Below, in pieces: positions 23,230 through 35,456 of a DNA stretch of 64,000 bases. The position numbers and the translations under genes are program-made. Numbering within the stretch: the first letter of the stretch is position 1; each line of letters begins with the position of its first letter. The stretch lies in contig CM027381.1 of the NCBI GenBank assembly GCA_015680905.1, positions 14,857,501 to 14,921,500 of the forward strand. Reading direction: 5' to 3'. A model generated the notes under the pieces. It was given only the letters and a program-made list of their open reading frames with translations. It made no database searches and had not been told where the DNA came from. Source of the stretch: Coptis chinensis. Its lineage: Eukaryota > Streptophyta > Magnoliopsida > Ranunculales > Ranunculaceae.

Positions 23230-23465
23230 GGCTTAATTATGCTAAGATATATAAATGTGTGTGCATGTGTGTACATACCATTTCCATACCTTTGAAATTG
23301 ACAGTACCACCCAGATTAATACCATTATAAAAAGATCTACTTCAGTATAACCAACTAATATCCTCTGTGCTTTCATTGTTTGTCATATGATATTCTATGT
23401 TTGCAAATAATGGAGTAAAAAAAGTATAGACTGGTATTGATTTACATTCATGCTTTGATTATCAA
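22010..23465 (+). repeat. Diverged tandem duplication, unit about 0.9 kb, with exon-like pieces
   Basis: 22010-22660 matches 22915-23465 in order. Matching blocks are GCCCAGTAAAGTATATGTGG/GCCCAATAAAGTGTATATGG, then the CAGCAGCTATTAGTGCGGATAC type, GGTGATACAT, ACCATTTCCATACCTT, and TATTGATTTACATTTATGC. In the first copy a stretch reads SSSDQQLLVRIHAATWKKDF and ends at a GT donor-like site; the second copy has a stop at the same place. A further exon-like piece lies between them (about 22748-22865, PTLAPRDLFSSAKNVFDKVA). The protein is not recognised. Confidence 0.55.
23107..23275. repeat. (TA)n microsatellites flanked by a ~100-bp subduplication
   Basis: TA runs occur at 23107-23128 and 23168-23226. 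ATGGCTTAATTATGCTAAGA with the following AAATGTGTGTGC occurs on both sides (from about 23127 and 23228), so the unit was duplicated together with its TA run. Confidence 0.8.
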
Positions 23466-26400
23466 GCAAGGGTTCAGTATAATACAAATTTGCTATTAAG
23501 TTTGTCTAATTGTTCATTTTATTAATGCTTAAGATTTGACCCAAGTTAGGCTGTAATTTGCAGAAAATGTTGAAGAATCTTCTATTCCAGATGAATATGA
23601 GGTTTTGCAGAAGCGTTTTGTTACAAATTTATCTGCAACTGAGCAACTCTAATATCTGCACAACGTTGAGTAATTTACAAGATTTGAAGCTTTCCATATG
23701 GCAAAAGCAACATTTTAACAAGACAAAGATTCCTCCTTTTGTATCATTGAATATACAGTTAACTGAAAAGATTTGCTTGAAACACTTTGTACCAAGATTG
23801 TATAAATATTATTTGACTATGTTAGGACTGAGTTTTTCATTTGGTCTTAAGGTAATTAGAAACTATAATGAACAGCAATGCGAATGCTTTTCAGTTAATG
23901 GGTTCAACTCTCCTTATGTGGGTTTGCTCGAGTATCACACTAGAATAAATATTACTTTCATCATATAAAGTGTTTCATTAGTTATTCCTTAAATTGTTGA
24001 AAAAAAAATGCTTGAAATACAACGAAAAACAAATACTTGATCACCCAACCATAATCAATGTCATCAATTAAATAATAGTACAACTACCAACTAAAGCAAT
24101 CACTAGATAGTGGATGAAACTGTACATACCCAACTTCATCTGAGTAACTTAAAAAATCAAAACAATAACTACAAAGCTTCCATAACTAATTCTTACACCC
24201 CAAAAAACAAACAACATAAACTATACGTCCTCAACCTACAACTTTAAACTTAATACATAATAGACCATGTCTTAACCTAGCCCATTTTAATAATGAAATA
24301 CTTAAACCAAAATTAAAAACAAATACCAGTTCAACATAAACAAATATCGGCTTCACTTAACAAAATGAAAATGCCACCAATCATACACTATGTCCAAAGA
24401 ACAATTTCCTTCAACTGATCATCTCAAGATTTTATGTTTACCATTCCAAAAACACTAACTGCACTATTATCTCTCCTTTCCTACCTCTTCAATCCATCTT
24501 GATTGTCTAAATAAAAACAACTACTGTTCCTGTTACTTCCTCTACTACACTTTAACTTCTGAATGCTCAGACCAATGCTCTCAGTGCCTGCCGCCTATTC
24601 TCTAGATATTTTGAACAAATTATGAGGGACATTAACAACAAATATACCCTAAACTAAAGCACTTGACAATTCGATGAAGTTGACTTTGGTTAAATATAAA
24701 CAACATGTTTCGTAACATTTAAAACTGATACCCGGTCTTAAATTCACCAAAAGCCAATAACATCATCAATATACAAATTATATGAGAGGATAAATCATTA
24801 TAATAAAAAACTTACGTTCAAAAAATATAATAAAAACATGACTGTAGATAATCGTGATAAGTAGTTTTAAATTTTATACTACTATTTTATGTTGAAAATA
24901 TATGGTATTAAACTTGGAAAAAAAAAATTAAACAATATAACTAAGTTTATATTAATTTTTGCATATGATATCTTATAGCTACTAAATCATCCACATTCCT
25001 GGGTAATGAAAAAGCTAAGCACAACAAATTTGTTGTAGAATCTTGCCAAACTTTATAGAGAAAAACTGAAGCTGCTAAAACACACACACACACACACATA
25101 TATGTATATAGTCCCTACAAAATATTGATCCGGATTTAACACTTCATATATATACCCAAAACTTTTAAGCGACAGTTGAACCCATCCTTAGTTAACTCTC
25201 CTATCTATTAAAAGCTACCAGACAAACAAATGAATCTAGAAACAAGAGCATCCAAACCCACGGGTCTAGACAATGCGTGTCAAGTCAATAAACAACATTG
25301 TTACACGCTCAACTTTCCTTCTTGCACCACATGTCACTTTCTTTCATCTCCACATCTTATATCTAGATGTGATACAAAACATGTTGGTTCGCATCAATAA
25401 CCAAATGTCTTTTCTCCTCTTTCCCTCCCTCCTCCCACGAGACATTCTATTGACTTTATCTTCTTTCCAAGCTCCCCTGATGACACGCGTAACCACTCCA
25501 CCATGTACTTCCACGTCACCTCATCTCTACTTTATCTCTTACCCATTTTCCCTTAAACATCTACACGTTAACACAAAACCACTTACATCCGCCTGATCAC
25601 ACATGCTACTGACTAACTTATTTGCCTGATATTCACAGTCTTTTCGCAATTCCAATGGAACGGCTAAATTTATCTTTTTCCTTTGAAAAGTATTTACCCT
25701 GACTCCTCATCACATGCATCAAGATTCTGTACACGAACAATTCACATGCAAAGACATGAAAAAAGACATTCTCTGCAAACACTATAGCATGGCTCATCAA
25801 ATTTACATTGAACATGTAAATACTATTTATATGTGTGTATTATCAATCAGTCTTAACCATACCATAAAACTTCAAACATAATGGTATAACTCCCTCTAAA
25901 TCAAATCAAGCTTACATCTTCGTCCCAATTTTCCCAAGTTTTCAATATTTTTCATATCTAACAAAATGTCACTTCCTCACTATTATTGTGTTAATGACAT
26001 AGTTGGTAATGACAACTGGAAAATAGTTGTACGCATTGCTAGAATTTAGGAAACAATAGACTATACGACAAATCAATTCAAAAGTTTAGACATGATACTA
26101 TTTGATGAACATGTACGTATATAATACTTAAGGTTATTTATTTATATTAGACACATTAAAATAACTTAATTATGATTAACATCAATATCTAATTCTAATC
26201 CATTTGTTCTTTTTCTTACCAATACCAAGGACACAAGATACACGCAAAAATACTGTTAAATGTGGAGACAAAGTTCATACATCAAATAGAAGAAAATATA
26301 ATTTACTATATCGAAAGCTTCACTCCGTATAAAGAAGTTAATTCACATAATAGAATAGTTGGAGAGTGGATTATATACTTCAAATGGACCACAAATTAAA

Positions 26401-26553
26401 CCTCAAAATACAGAAAACATTCCATTTCCAGAACATGCTTTCTCTGAGATACCAAACAACCTTAATGCTAGACACCTTATAGGTGATTAAATATATAATT
26501 CATTTCCAACAGTTTAATTTTTTTTATACATCAAAATATATTCTAAATACTTG

Positions 26554-26584
<31 letters not shown>

Positions 26585-26598
26585 TTTTTTTTTTGCAG
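23466..26598. other. Long AT-rich stretch without a recognised gene
   Basis: Near 23563 one frame reads AENVEESSIPDEYEVLQKRF and runs to a stop, exon-like but unrecognised. The longest frames (23558-23968, 25273-25596) have no domain. A (CA)n repeat lies at 25080-25099 and a (GT)n plus T27 run at 26551-26594; the latter forms the pyrimidine tract before the first RPA-like exon. Confidence 0.5.
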
Positions 26599-27895
26599 AT
26601 ATAGTTGGACGAATATACACATGGAACCAAGCAAGACCAATCAAGAAAAATAACGGACGAAATACCGTAATTAATCAAAGAAATTGAGCTCCTGAATGAA
26701 GAGTAAGTTTACTAATAATAATATTAATAACAAATTTGCACTTACTTCTTCTAAATTCATATGCTAACAAAGTTTCTACATATACGGGCTATCTGTTAAA
26801 AGTTACTTTGTGGGGTAGTGCATCCAAATAACTCGATCGTTACAAAATTTGGAAAAATTCCAATAAATCAATTATCATTGTCGCCTCTACAACTCTTAAA
26901 TATGATAATGGTATTGTCATATATGGTCAAATTATTATTAATTTTTATATATACTTTAAATAACATAATATATTTTGTATAATCTAAAAAAAAATGTTAT
27001 GTCCTCTACATCAGCAACAAAGTTGTATATTAATTTAGACATTCCAGAAGTTGCGACTATTAAAAATAGGTACCATTGCTAAAACAAAATTAGATTTAAG
27101 TTAGTCAAATGTTTACAACTGAATTTTTTAATGAAAAAATTGTCTGTTGTTATATAGTCCAATTCAAAAACAACCTCAACAATTGGAAGTAGAGCCTGCT
27201 CAACCACTATCACAATCAACTGAAGGTACATCTTCGCAAGAACTAACGACTATATCCGATATTCTTGAGTCACTAAATGATGTTCCATTACAGGTAATAT
27301 ATATATTTTCTATATTACAGTTTTCACACATTGTTAACGATATTCTATTCAGGTGACTCAATTCAAATGTGAAGCAACCATCTCTAATATACTTTACGAT
27401 GATGGCTGATTTTATGTTGGTTATGTAAGTTGCCCGAAATCAGTTACTAAGACTGCAAACGTTTATGAATGGCTAACACACAGAGCTACTGATATAGAAA
27501 AAAAGTAATATAACTATACAAACTAAACACTAAATATTTTATAAGTTATACACACTAACACATTTTCAAATGCTTAGGCACTATTTGAGAATGGAAATTA
27601 TTGACGATACTTCAAAAGGTAAAACTGAAAATGAACTACATATAATTGAATCATAGGTATAAAGTTACAATTGTTTCTCAAAATTTCAACATTTTTTCAT
27701 TTACAATAAATTTATACTTACAAGAATTATGTACAGGACAATGGTACTGAAATACTACTGGAGCTCTTTCAAAAACTGATCGGATATAAAGCTATCTTTC
27801 ATCTACAAATAGATGAGTTCAACAGGCAACACAAAATTAGTTTCTTAACTGTAAAGAAAATATGTCCTCTTACAAGAGCTTCATCAAGCAAATAG
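26599..27895 (+). pseudogene. RPA1-like (replication protein A 70 kDa) pseudogene with introns
   Basis: Exon-like blocks in order match RPA1 OB folds. Block 1 (26599-26702): DIVGRIYTWNQARPIKK after TTTGCAG. Block 2 (about 26795-26925): VTLWGSASK, then IIIVAS..LKYDNG. Block 3 (about 27000-27068): STSATKLYINLDIPEVATI. These fit DNA-binding domain B. Blocks 4-7 (27158-27293, 27353-27504, 27578-about 27654, 27737-27895) fit domain C: ISDILESL, FKCEATISNI, a stop where GWFYV is expected (TGG to TGA), HYLRMEIIDDTSKGKTE, and LIGYKAIFHLQIDEFNRQ to a stop. GT and AG sites flank most blocks. RPA1 binds single-stranded DNA; Helitrons often carry RPA-like genes, but no other Helitron part is adjacent. 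The N-terminal and domain A exons were not found. Confidence 0.8.
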
Positions 27896-28713
27896 AACAT
27901 TAGTGATGACAGTTACAAAAAATTCAATGTGTACTGTTAATATAGTGTGTTTACTTGTTGTTGTCTCTACTATCTATCTTTTTTATTTTATTTTATTTAT
28001 TTATTTTTTGTCTCTGTCACGTCATTATGTAAATTATTAAATATACCGTTTAATGTTATGTACTTTTTAGCAGTCGCTTCAAATCATAAATGTTTTCCAA
28101 CACATAATCAACTAACTCCTTATAACATATATATACCAATCATGATTTGTTCTCAACTTCTTAATTAAGTTGTATTGATTTGTTCTAAACTTCTTAATTA
28201 AGTCATATTCTAATTATACACCAAATCCCATTAGCCAATAACCAAAATACCTACTTCACATTTCTCACAAAATGTAGCTAGGAATACTACATACCACTTA
28301 TAAAAACCAAAAATGAAGTTCAAATTACAGTTAGCCACATGAACCTTTTCGAACCAACTGACTAAACGCTTAAGCATCTATGTAGCTTACTTAAGAAAGG
28401 TCCAGCATTTTACCTCCTTAATGAGAAGTTTGCTTTGTGAATACATAGTTGCACATTGAAATCGATAACAATATTCTGGATAAGTGGCTAACACTTAAAT
28501 TATATTAATGGTTTGATCAGACTAACAAGTGTAAGACACTCTTCCATATAAACCATAACTAGATCCAATAATTCACCCAGATAAGACATATAACATCTAT
28601 TTCAACCTTTAAAAACACAATACAAAAATTCTTAACATCAAAAAGTTAAATATTCTTCATATTCACAACTTTAAAAAATCTTTCGAAATGTGCTCCTTCT
28701 TCAACACACTTAA
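27896..28713. other. AT-rich noncoding stretch
   Basis: A 30-bp near-repeat (ATTTGTTCTCAACTTCTTAA at about 28144 and its ATTTGTTCTAAACTTCTTAA copy at about 28178) is visible. I see nothing else in it. Confidence 0.5.
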
Positions 28714-28726
28714 ACTCCAATTCAGA

Positions 28727-29129
28727 CACTTAAAATCTTTTGAGGTAGGAATGACTCTAAGCCTATCTTTACAATATAAGCACCTTCTTGTGGAGTCTGA
28801 TTCAGTGAATGCCATCCAAGCTATCAACAAGAGTGAAAAACCTCCATGGTTTTGTGAGGACTTGATCAACTCTGTCCACTCCTTAATTAGTTCTTTTTAT
28901 TGTATCTCTTTCACTCATGTATATTGAGAGTGTAACAGAGTGGCAGATTATCTGGCAAGCTTATATCAGGTTGTTTGTAATTATTGTATTGGGTGATCTC
29001 CTCCCCTAGATGCTCATTTAAATATAGTAGTGGAGGAAGACGCATATGGTACAGTGTATCAAAGACTTTAATAATATATGCAGGTGAGGGTCTGCCTAAC
29101 CCTAGCTTATTTGATAAAAAAAAAAAAAA
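28727..29129 (+). mobile_element. 5'-truncated LINE (L1-type) tail
   Basis: The insert encodes the C-terminal RNase H-like domain of plant LINE ORF2: LLVESDSVNAIQAINKSEKP, PWFCEDLINSVHSLISSF, then HVY-stop-ECNRVADYLASLY, the stop being CGA to TGA at an expected Arg. It ends with an A14 tail (29116-29129). A perfect 13-bp target duplication, actccaattcaga, flanks it (28714-28726, 29131-29143). This structure is diagnostic of target-primed reverse transcription. The copy is about 400 bp and dead. Confidence 0.92.
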
Positions 29130-29143
29130 CACTCCAATTCAGA

Positions 29144-29339
29144 ACTTCAACCCACTTTAGATTTTCTTCCAGAGCCTTCCGCACATCTAAACCAACAACA
29201 AGACAAACAATTATTTATAAAATCAAAAGTAATAAAAAATTATGAACTTTGAAATAAAAAATTAATTACTTTTTGATCGCACAAGCATTATTAGAGCATA
29301 AATTTTCATTGATGTGAGTATCATTCTCAAAAGAATCCT

Positions 29340-29379
<40 letters not shown>

Positions 29380-29469
29380 AGAGCTATGAATAAAAGTAAC
29401 AGCTAACCTATATATGAACATAAGAACGTACTTTCATATCCAGAGTCGGAGCGCTTAAAGCTAAAACAA
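29144..29469. other. Spacer with a (TA)n microsatellite
   Basis: A TA repeat lies at 29348-29378. The sequence before the LINE target duplication resumes here. No gene seen. Confidence 0.6.
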
Positions 29470-29990
29470 CCATTTAGATTCACCAGAGGATAAACCAAAT
29501 CTAGAACCCTCCTTTTTCTTATGGCTTTTTACTTTTGATTTAGCTCTCCAACGTTTCGAACATACACCAACTCCACTTAAATGATTCTTTTTAGTATTAA
29601 CAACTTTCACTTTACTTGCACCACCTTGGGAAAATCTAAAAAAAAAAAAAAAAAAATTAATAAAAAAACAAATTCTACTATCAACATTAAAGACATGTAC
29701 ATACATCAATATTTAAAATTTACCTTTCATCAATATTGGATTATTTCTTCTTCTTAAGTGACATTACACTTTCCTCAGGCGGCTGTTAAAAATAATTATT
29801 CATCGGCAACTATACTTTTATGAAAACACATAAAAAAAACAAAACCATTTCTTAAACTTACAATCATAAACCAATTCTCATAACTAAGTTCGGTATTTAA
29901 TGAACATTCACTACTGCTTGAATATTCAACACTGCTAATCTCAATTAGTTCATCTATACCAGCAAACAAATCATCATCGATCACTACTAA
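29470..29990 (-). pseudogene. Exon-like pieces of an unrecognised gene on the minus strand
   Basis: Three minus-strand blocks look coding. About 29990-29860 reads DDDLFAGIDELIEISS, acidic and serine-rich. About 29785-29724 reads PPEESVMSLKKKKSNIDER. About 29636-29465 reads GGASKVKVVNTKKNHLSG and SKRWRAKSKVKSHKKKEGSR, very basic, to a stop. AT-rich, intron-like gaps lie between them. I do not recognise the protein; the acidic then basic layout would suit a nuclear protein, but that is a guess. Confidence 0.35.
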
Positions 29991-32275
29991 TTAACAAATT
30001 TGAATCAGACATTTTTAATTTTATGATAGATAGAAGGTAAACAAAAAAAGAAGAGCGGTAGTACTAATTACTTTGCAACGTTCTTTTTAACAGATGAACA
30101 ATATCATTTTGGTGAAAATAACAAAGAGGAATTATTTCAATCAAATGTTTACAAGTGTTTATTTTTCATTGCCCAAGTTAACAAATGCTAAAAGAATGTT
30201 GAAGGTTATACCACGTGTCAAAGATAATCAAAGTGGTTAGAATTGTGCAATTCTATACAAAGGCCCAAAATGTATTTAAGACTTACAACCCATTTTCTTA
30301 ATAGGACCCAAAATATCAAGTTTTAAATTAACAAGCCTAGTAATCTCAAGTAAGGCCCATGAATCATTCAAAAAAATGACTTGAAACGAATTCTACTAGG
30401 ATTTGTAAAGTTAATTGTCACAATTATATTCATTTTACTTTGGTACACTCATTTAATATATGTTTGTTAGTGAACTACTATAATGACAATATACAGTTCA
30501 TAGATAAGCAAACAAACCACAAGAAGATCATGGACTATAAAACAAAACATAACGTTTAACTAAAGAACACCATTAGAGAAATTCTCAAAAAAAAACTTCA
30601 TAAAGAATCAGTTGACACTTCAATATTTGACAATTTTCAATACGCAACAGATGTCACAATCAATGTATCGATATTGAGAGCACCCCATAAGGATTCAAAT
30701 TATCCTATCATACAAACATTGTTTTGAACATATAAACTAAGAAAGTCAACTCATAAAATGTTACTGCAGGAAACGCCATAAGCTATGAACAACATTTATA
30801 GAAGTTTGAAGTACTGTATGTGAACTACAACAAATTCATTATTAGATATAAAGAACTCTACAAAGCAAATATTAAAGTAGAAAAAGTTCCAAAGAAGATT
30901 GGAGCATTGAAAATATATAATGCATATTTAAAAGGAATTAACGAATGGTTGGTTATAGGCGTAACAAATATGAAAATTTATAAGCTAAAAATTCCCGACT
31001 AAATATGAACAATTGGTTGGAATAGGAATATTATAGTCTTAGGAAAATAATGCCATTTTTAATATTTATGGTCTTAGTTGACACATTGAATTTATACATT
31101 TTATCATCAATTAATTAAATATTATTGGTTTTTGTCTCAACCATCTTCTCATGAATGGCTTCAAATTTACTGTTGGAAATAACAATATTAGAAGCCCTGA
31201 CACATCGAAAAAACACCCTAAGATTATAATTACATTTATTATATTGAATTTTTTCAGGCTATTGTAGTTAACACTCCCTGTAATGTGGAAGTTCTTTCTT
31301 TGATTTCTATTGTTATTTCAAAGCCACTTTGCTAAAGCTTTTTATATCAACTATCTGAGTTTGAAAAAACAACCAAATTTTGATTTACACATAATTGATT
31401 TGTTACGTGTATGAAAAATGCTGCTAAATACCAAATACCTAATGTCTTTTGCAAAATAAACATGCAAAGAGTTAGGCAGAAGCACTTCACTTATTAAGTC
31501 GGTCATTCTTAAATCTTTATCTCAACTTCAAATACACACCCTGGAACTTAACTACTACATACGTTCATTAAGGTAAAAATGACAAAGCTAAGGATGAAAG
31601 ATCTATTTTTGAACTCATTGGTGAGAAGTATATTTTGGCATGACTTGTAATGCTTTATAAATAGGCTCAAGTATGGTACCGTGAGGGAACAATAAAGGAA
31701 TGATACAATTGAGTTTCTACTCACAACTATAATTAGTGCATGCACAAGCCCTATGCCTTCAGTATAACGAGCCAAACAACGTCAGCGTATCTCCATAAAT
31801 ACTACATATATATTACAATACTCTATGTGTAAGCACTGCACTAATAAATACCATATCTGATCAAAGAGCTAATGTACAAAGTGCTCCAGAAGTTCTTAAG
31901 AGGCAAACTGACAGGAAACATTACAATATCATCACCATGAGCTAAACAATTATTAGCTCGACTGACACACACAAACTTGCAATCCTCAACACTTGCAACC
32001 AAGCTTTCAAAAGACATATTACATTTCAAAAGAAAAAGTAAAATGAAAATAGTTGCCTCCAAAAACAAAATACTGAGACCAACTTTCAAAGCTAACTAAA
32101 CACCTACTTCAGGACATAAAGTTTCCGATGACTACTACTTAATATTTCCTACAACCTGCTCCTAATATAATTCCATCAACTATATGAACATATTGCTCCT
32201 GCTGCAGATTTACTACTAAACCTGTCAAATCCAACATCACATATTCAATTTAGCCCACGGTTAGATAGGAAGTTA
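29991..32275. other. AT-rich DNA left of E2
   Basis: No supported gene. The longest frames (30820-31002, 31548-31775, 31841-32089) have no recognised domain. The last five bases before E2, agtta (32271-32275), would be its target duplication, but the partner lies outside the window. Confidence 0.5.
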
Positions 32276-33865
32276 TGATAAGCACCCAAAAATGTAATAT
32301 TAAACCCCATTGAGATATATAAATTTGGTTAATTATGTATTTAATAATCATAAAATTAGTATATTTTCATACTTTTGTAGGTCTTTGCAGTAAACATGAA
32401 AATATTGGTTAAACCTACGTTAAAGCACGGGGAACGATGTATATATGCATTCTTCTAAATCATCCATGTGAAGCTAAACAAAGACGGATCAAAGTCGGGA
32501 ACTCAAACATGATAGAATTGAGTCAGAACGGGACTATGTAAAGGAAAGCGTAAACTTTTGGAGTTCATATCTCGTTAACCTAGACTCCGATTTCGGCAAG
32601 TAAGCTGCCCAGATGATCAGCATGACTAGCTCTACCTTAGGCCAGAAATTGTAGAAATCGACGTCCAAACCCACTAATGGACATTGCGTATGGACCCACC
32701 TTTCAGGCCCACAAGAAGAGATGAGTCATCAATCATGGAGCATGTCAAGACAAAAGTGCCAAATTATTGGTACAAAGTTGACACCTTGCATGTAATTAAT
32801 AAAATTAGGTGTTAATAGTGAAAAAAAAGCAAGGTGTCACTTTGTTTTAATGTGGTGGATAAAAGTGAATTAAATGTGTGTGTGTGTGTTTTCACGTGGG
32901 ATGAGGGAGAATTCTAGAAAGGAAGAAAAAAATAAAACAAGGGGAGGGTACTTTCATTTACTCCCTTGACTTTTTTTCTTTTATCATGCATTATTTGTTT
33001 TAGCTCCTTAATAGGAGAAGAAGAAGTAGTTTTAGTTTTAGTTTTAGTTTTTGAGTTTTTTTATGAAAAAAAGCTTGTAATAGTTTTAATGGTAGAACTT
33101 TTAGTGTTCTTGTTCTAAATGTAATCTAAACTTCTTAATGCAAGTGAGTTCTTTTATTATTTCTCTTTTTCTTCTTCTTTCTCATTTTATATGCCTATTT
33201 GCTTCTTTCATTTATATCCCTAGGATCATGAGCTAAAACCTTCCCTTTGTGGGGGTTAATGATGCTCATGTGAGGGATAACCTTAGTGATGTGATTTTAG
33301 TAAGTTGTTTAGGAAGAACAACTAGACCTACTTCCTATCCCAAAATGGTAGTTGGTGTAGAGTCTAATTAGGAATCAAGGTGATGATCTTAGAGATAAGT
33401 CATTGTTTTGGTTCTACATGCTAGCAATATGATCTTAGAGATGAGTCATAGTGTTAGGGATCAAGTTAATCTTTATTAGGACTTGTCTATGAGTTCTAGG
33501 AAGATTAAGATGCAAGAACTTAAAATCACACAATAGAGGTTATCTTCACATGAGGAAAATTAACTCTCCACTTTTGTCTTAGTTAATTTTTATCTTTGTT
33601 TTAGTTGCATGCTTACGTAACTTAAAGTTTTCATTTTGTGCATTAAAAAAAACCAAGTAGTTAGTATTTATACAATCATAGCTAAACTTACTTACTAGTT
33701 TCCTAAAAGAGCAAAACCAAGTTGTAAGTGGTCTTAGACTTAGGTTAGTTCAAATCCCTACTCAAAGCTATACACACAAATATCGTGAGTAAGGAAAATT
33801 CTTTGTTTTCGCACTTTATCTAATTAGAGAATCAAATCTCTAACACTAGCAAAAGCAAAATATCA
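32276..33865 (+). repeat. E2 5' LTR (1590 bp)
   Basis: It starts TGATAAGCACCC and ends AATATCA just before the primer site. The same start recurs at 48722. No convincing TATA box was found. Further copies of this family in the window are 48722-49156 and, more diverged, 3313-4985. Confidence 0.92.
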
Positions 33866-33868
33866 AAA

Positions 33869-33881
33869 TGGCGTCGCTGCC
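33869..33881 (+). other. E2 primer binding site
   Basis: TGGCGTCGCTGCC three bases after the LTR resembles the Athila-type tRNA-Asp primer site TGGCGCCGTTGCC with two transitions. Confidence 0.8.
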
Positions 33882-35456
33882 ATCCTACCTTCCATTACAA
33901 GCTGGAATTGCTCCAAGGGGAAACCCCACTCTTATTCCTATCCATCGTTTTTTCATTTTCATCGTTTTTTTTATTTTTAAATTTTCCCACGTTTCGCTAC
34001 TGATCCGTGTTTGAACTTTTTGTTGCACTTATAGGAACAAAACGTTAGGACCTGGAACATAATCTATACACTAAAATAAGATTGTTGTGAAAATTTGGGT
34101 TGGCTACGGAAGAATCCTACACGTGCACGTGCGCGATACTGGACACGCGTCCATTGGTGGAACTCGCGTCCGTGGTGCTCCTTTTCCATCTCCAGCATCC
34201 ACTGATAAATCGTGTTCCATTCCCAGGCCTAACTCTCTGGACCTGTAACAAATACTTCAAATATCTTCTGGGATTAAGGATGTCGACGGGTTGAAACGTC
34301 TGTTTCATTTCTTCAGCAGACTTGTGGGAAGCTACAGGTCCCAAATTTTATACTGTTTTGGCATGAATACCATGTATGTAGTTATTAGGTACTAGTTTAT
34401 GGATTATTATTTACGTATTAGGCTAGAAATATACATGAATCATGTTAATACGCCTGAAAATATATATATGAGATTAAGTGGTTATGAATTGCATATTAAT
34501 GTATATATACATACAAATGGTACTGTTTTGCATGGCTATATCTATCTATACGTATAAGTGTCTATTGTTGCATGTTTAGTATTTCTCTACGTATAAGTAC
34601 ACGGTCTTGTTTAATAAGTCGATTTTGTCAAGAAAGAGGAGAACATTCCAACGAGGGTTAAAATCTGAGTTTGGTAAGTTGTTTCTAAACCCTACGGGTT
34701 TAGCTGCCCTCTATATGACACTCGCAATCTCAATGAGTATTGACGAAATCGAATTTTATGCAATACAAGAATCGTATTTTAGTTTAGGTATAATACGTTG
34801 CATGTTTAGTTTACATTTTTGCATTGTCGTATCTATCCACGTACGTATAATATCTTCACATGCTAATGTATCTAGATACGTATGAGTGATTACAATTTGC
34901 CTGTTAGTGTAGATATACATATACAAAATATATATCTACCTATTTGCCTATATGTACGTATTACTGATGTGCATTTGCCTATACGTATCGAAGTATTTAT
35001 AGATGATACAACCTTGCTTATTCGTATTGCTATACGTATGAGTAGAGTATCTTCACATGCTACTGCATCTAGTATTGTATAAGTAGGTCGTATTTGCATG
35101 CTTATACTTCTCCCTTGCATAAATTTTAAAAATTAAAAAAATAAAAAAATTAATTAACAAAAAAATTAATTAGGACCTTGCATAAATTTTAATTCCATAA
35201 ATCTTAATCATATTTCAACAGTGTCTAGGAAACTTGAAAGATTGAGGTTAGTTAATTAGAACCGTGCTTGCACGGAAAGCCTCCCTCATATCTCTCTTGT
35301 AACCTGGCTATTGGTTTATGCACATGTATTCCTAGCTTCACTGCTACGTTAGCAGTAGCTTAGGCCTACGTTGTTCAACTCTAATGCTTGAAGATAATCA
35401 TAAAATTCAGGAAATAATAAGTTCCTTCTGTCAATTAGATCTAATTTTATGTATGT
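33882..35456 (+). other. E2 5' leader
   Basis: Noncoding. Degenerate repeats are visible: TATCTTCACATGCTA followed by TG.ATCTAG at 34851-34875 and 35048-35072, GTTGCATGTTTAGT at about 34567 and 34798, and many CGTATAAGT/CGTATGAGT motifs between 34550 and 35080. Short frames here are artefacts. Confidence 0.6.

Noticed and set aside
23558-23968. 136-codon frame as a gene
   Set aside because: Composition is that of AT-rich DNA with no domain; a different frame over its first ~80 bases looks more exon-like, so at most a fragment.
25273-25596. 107-codon frame
   Set aside because: No domain, no homologous copy in the window, no splice or promoter context.
30820-31002. 60-codon lysine-rich frame
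   Set aside because: Short, AT-driven codon content and no context.
34607-35082. Frames in the E2 leader
   Set aside because: They overlap degenerate CGTATAAGT repeats in the untranslated leader; no homologue in E1 or E3.
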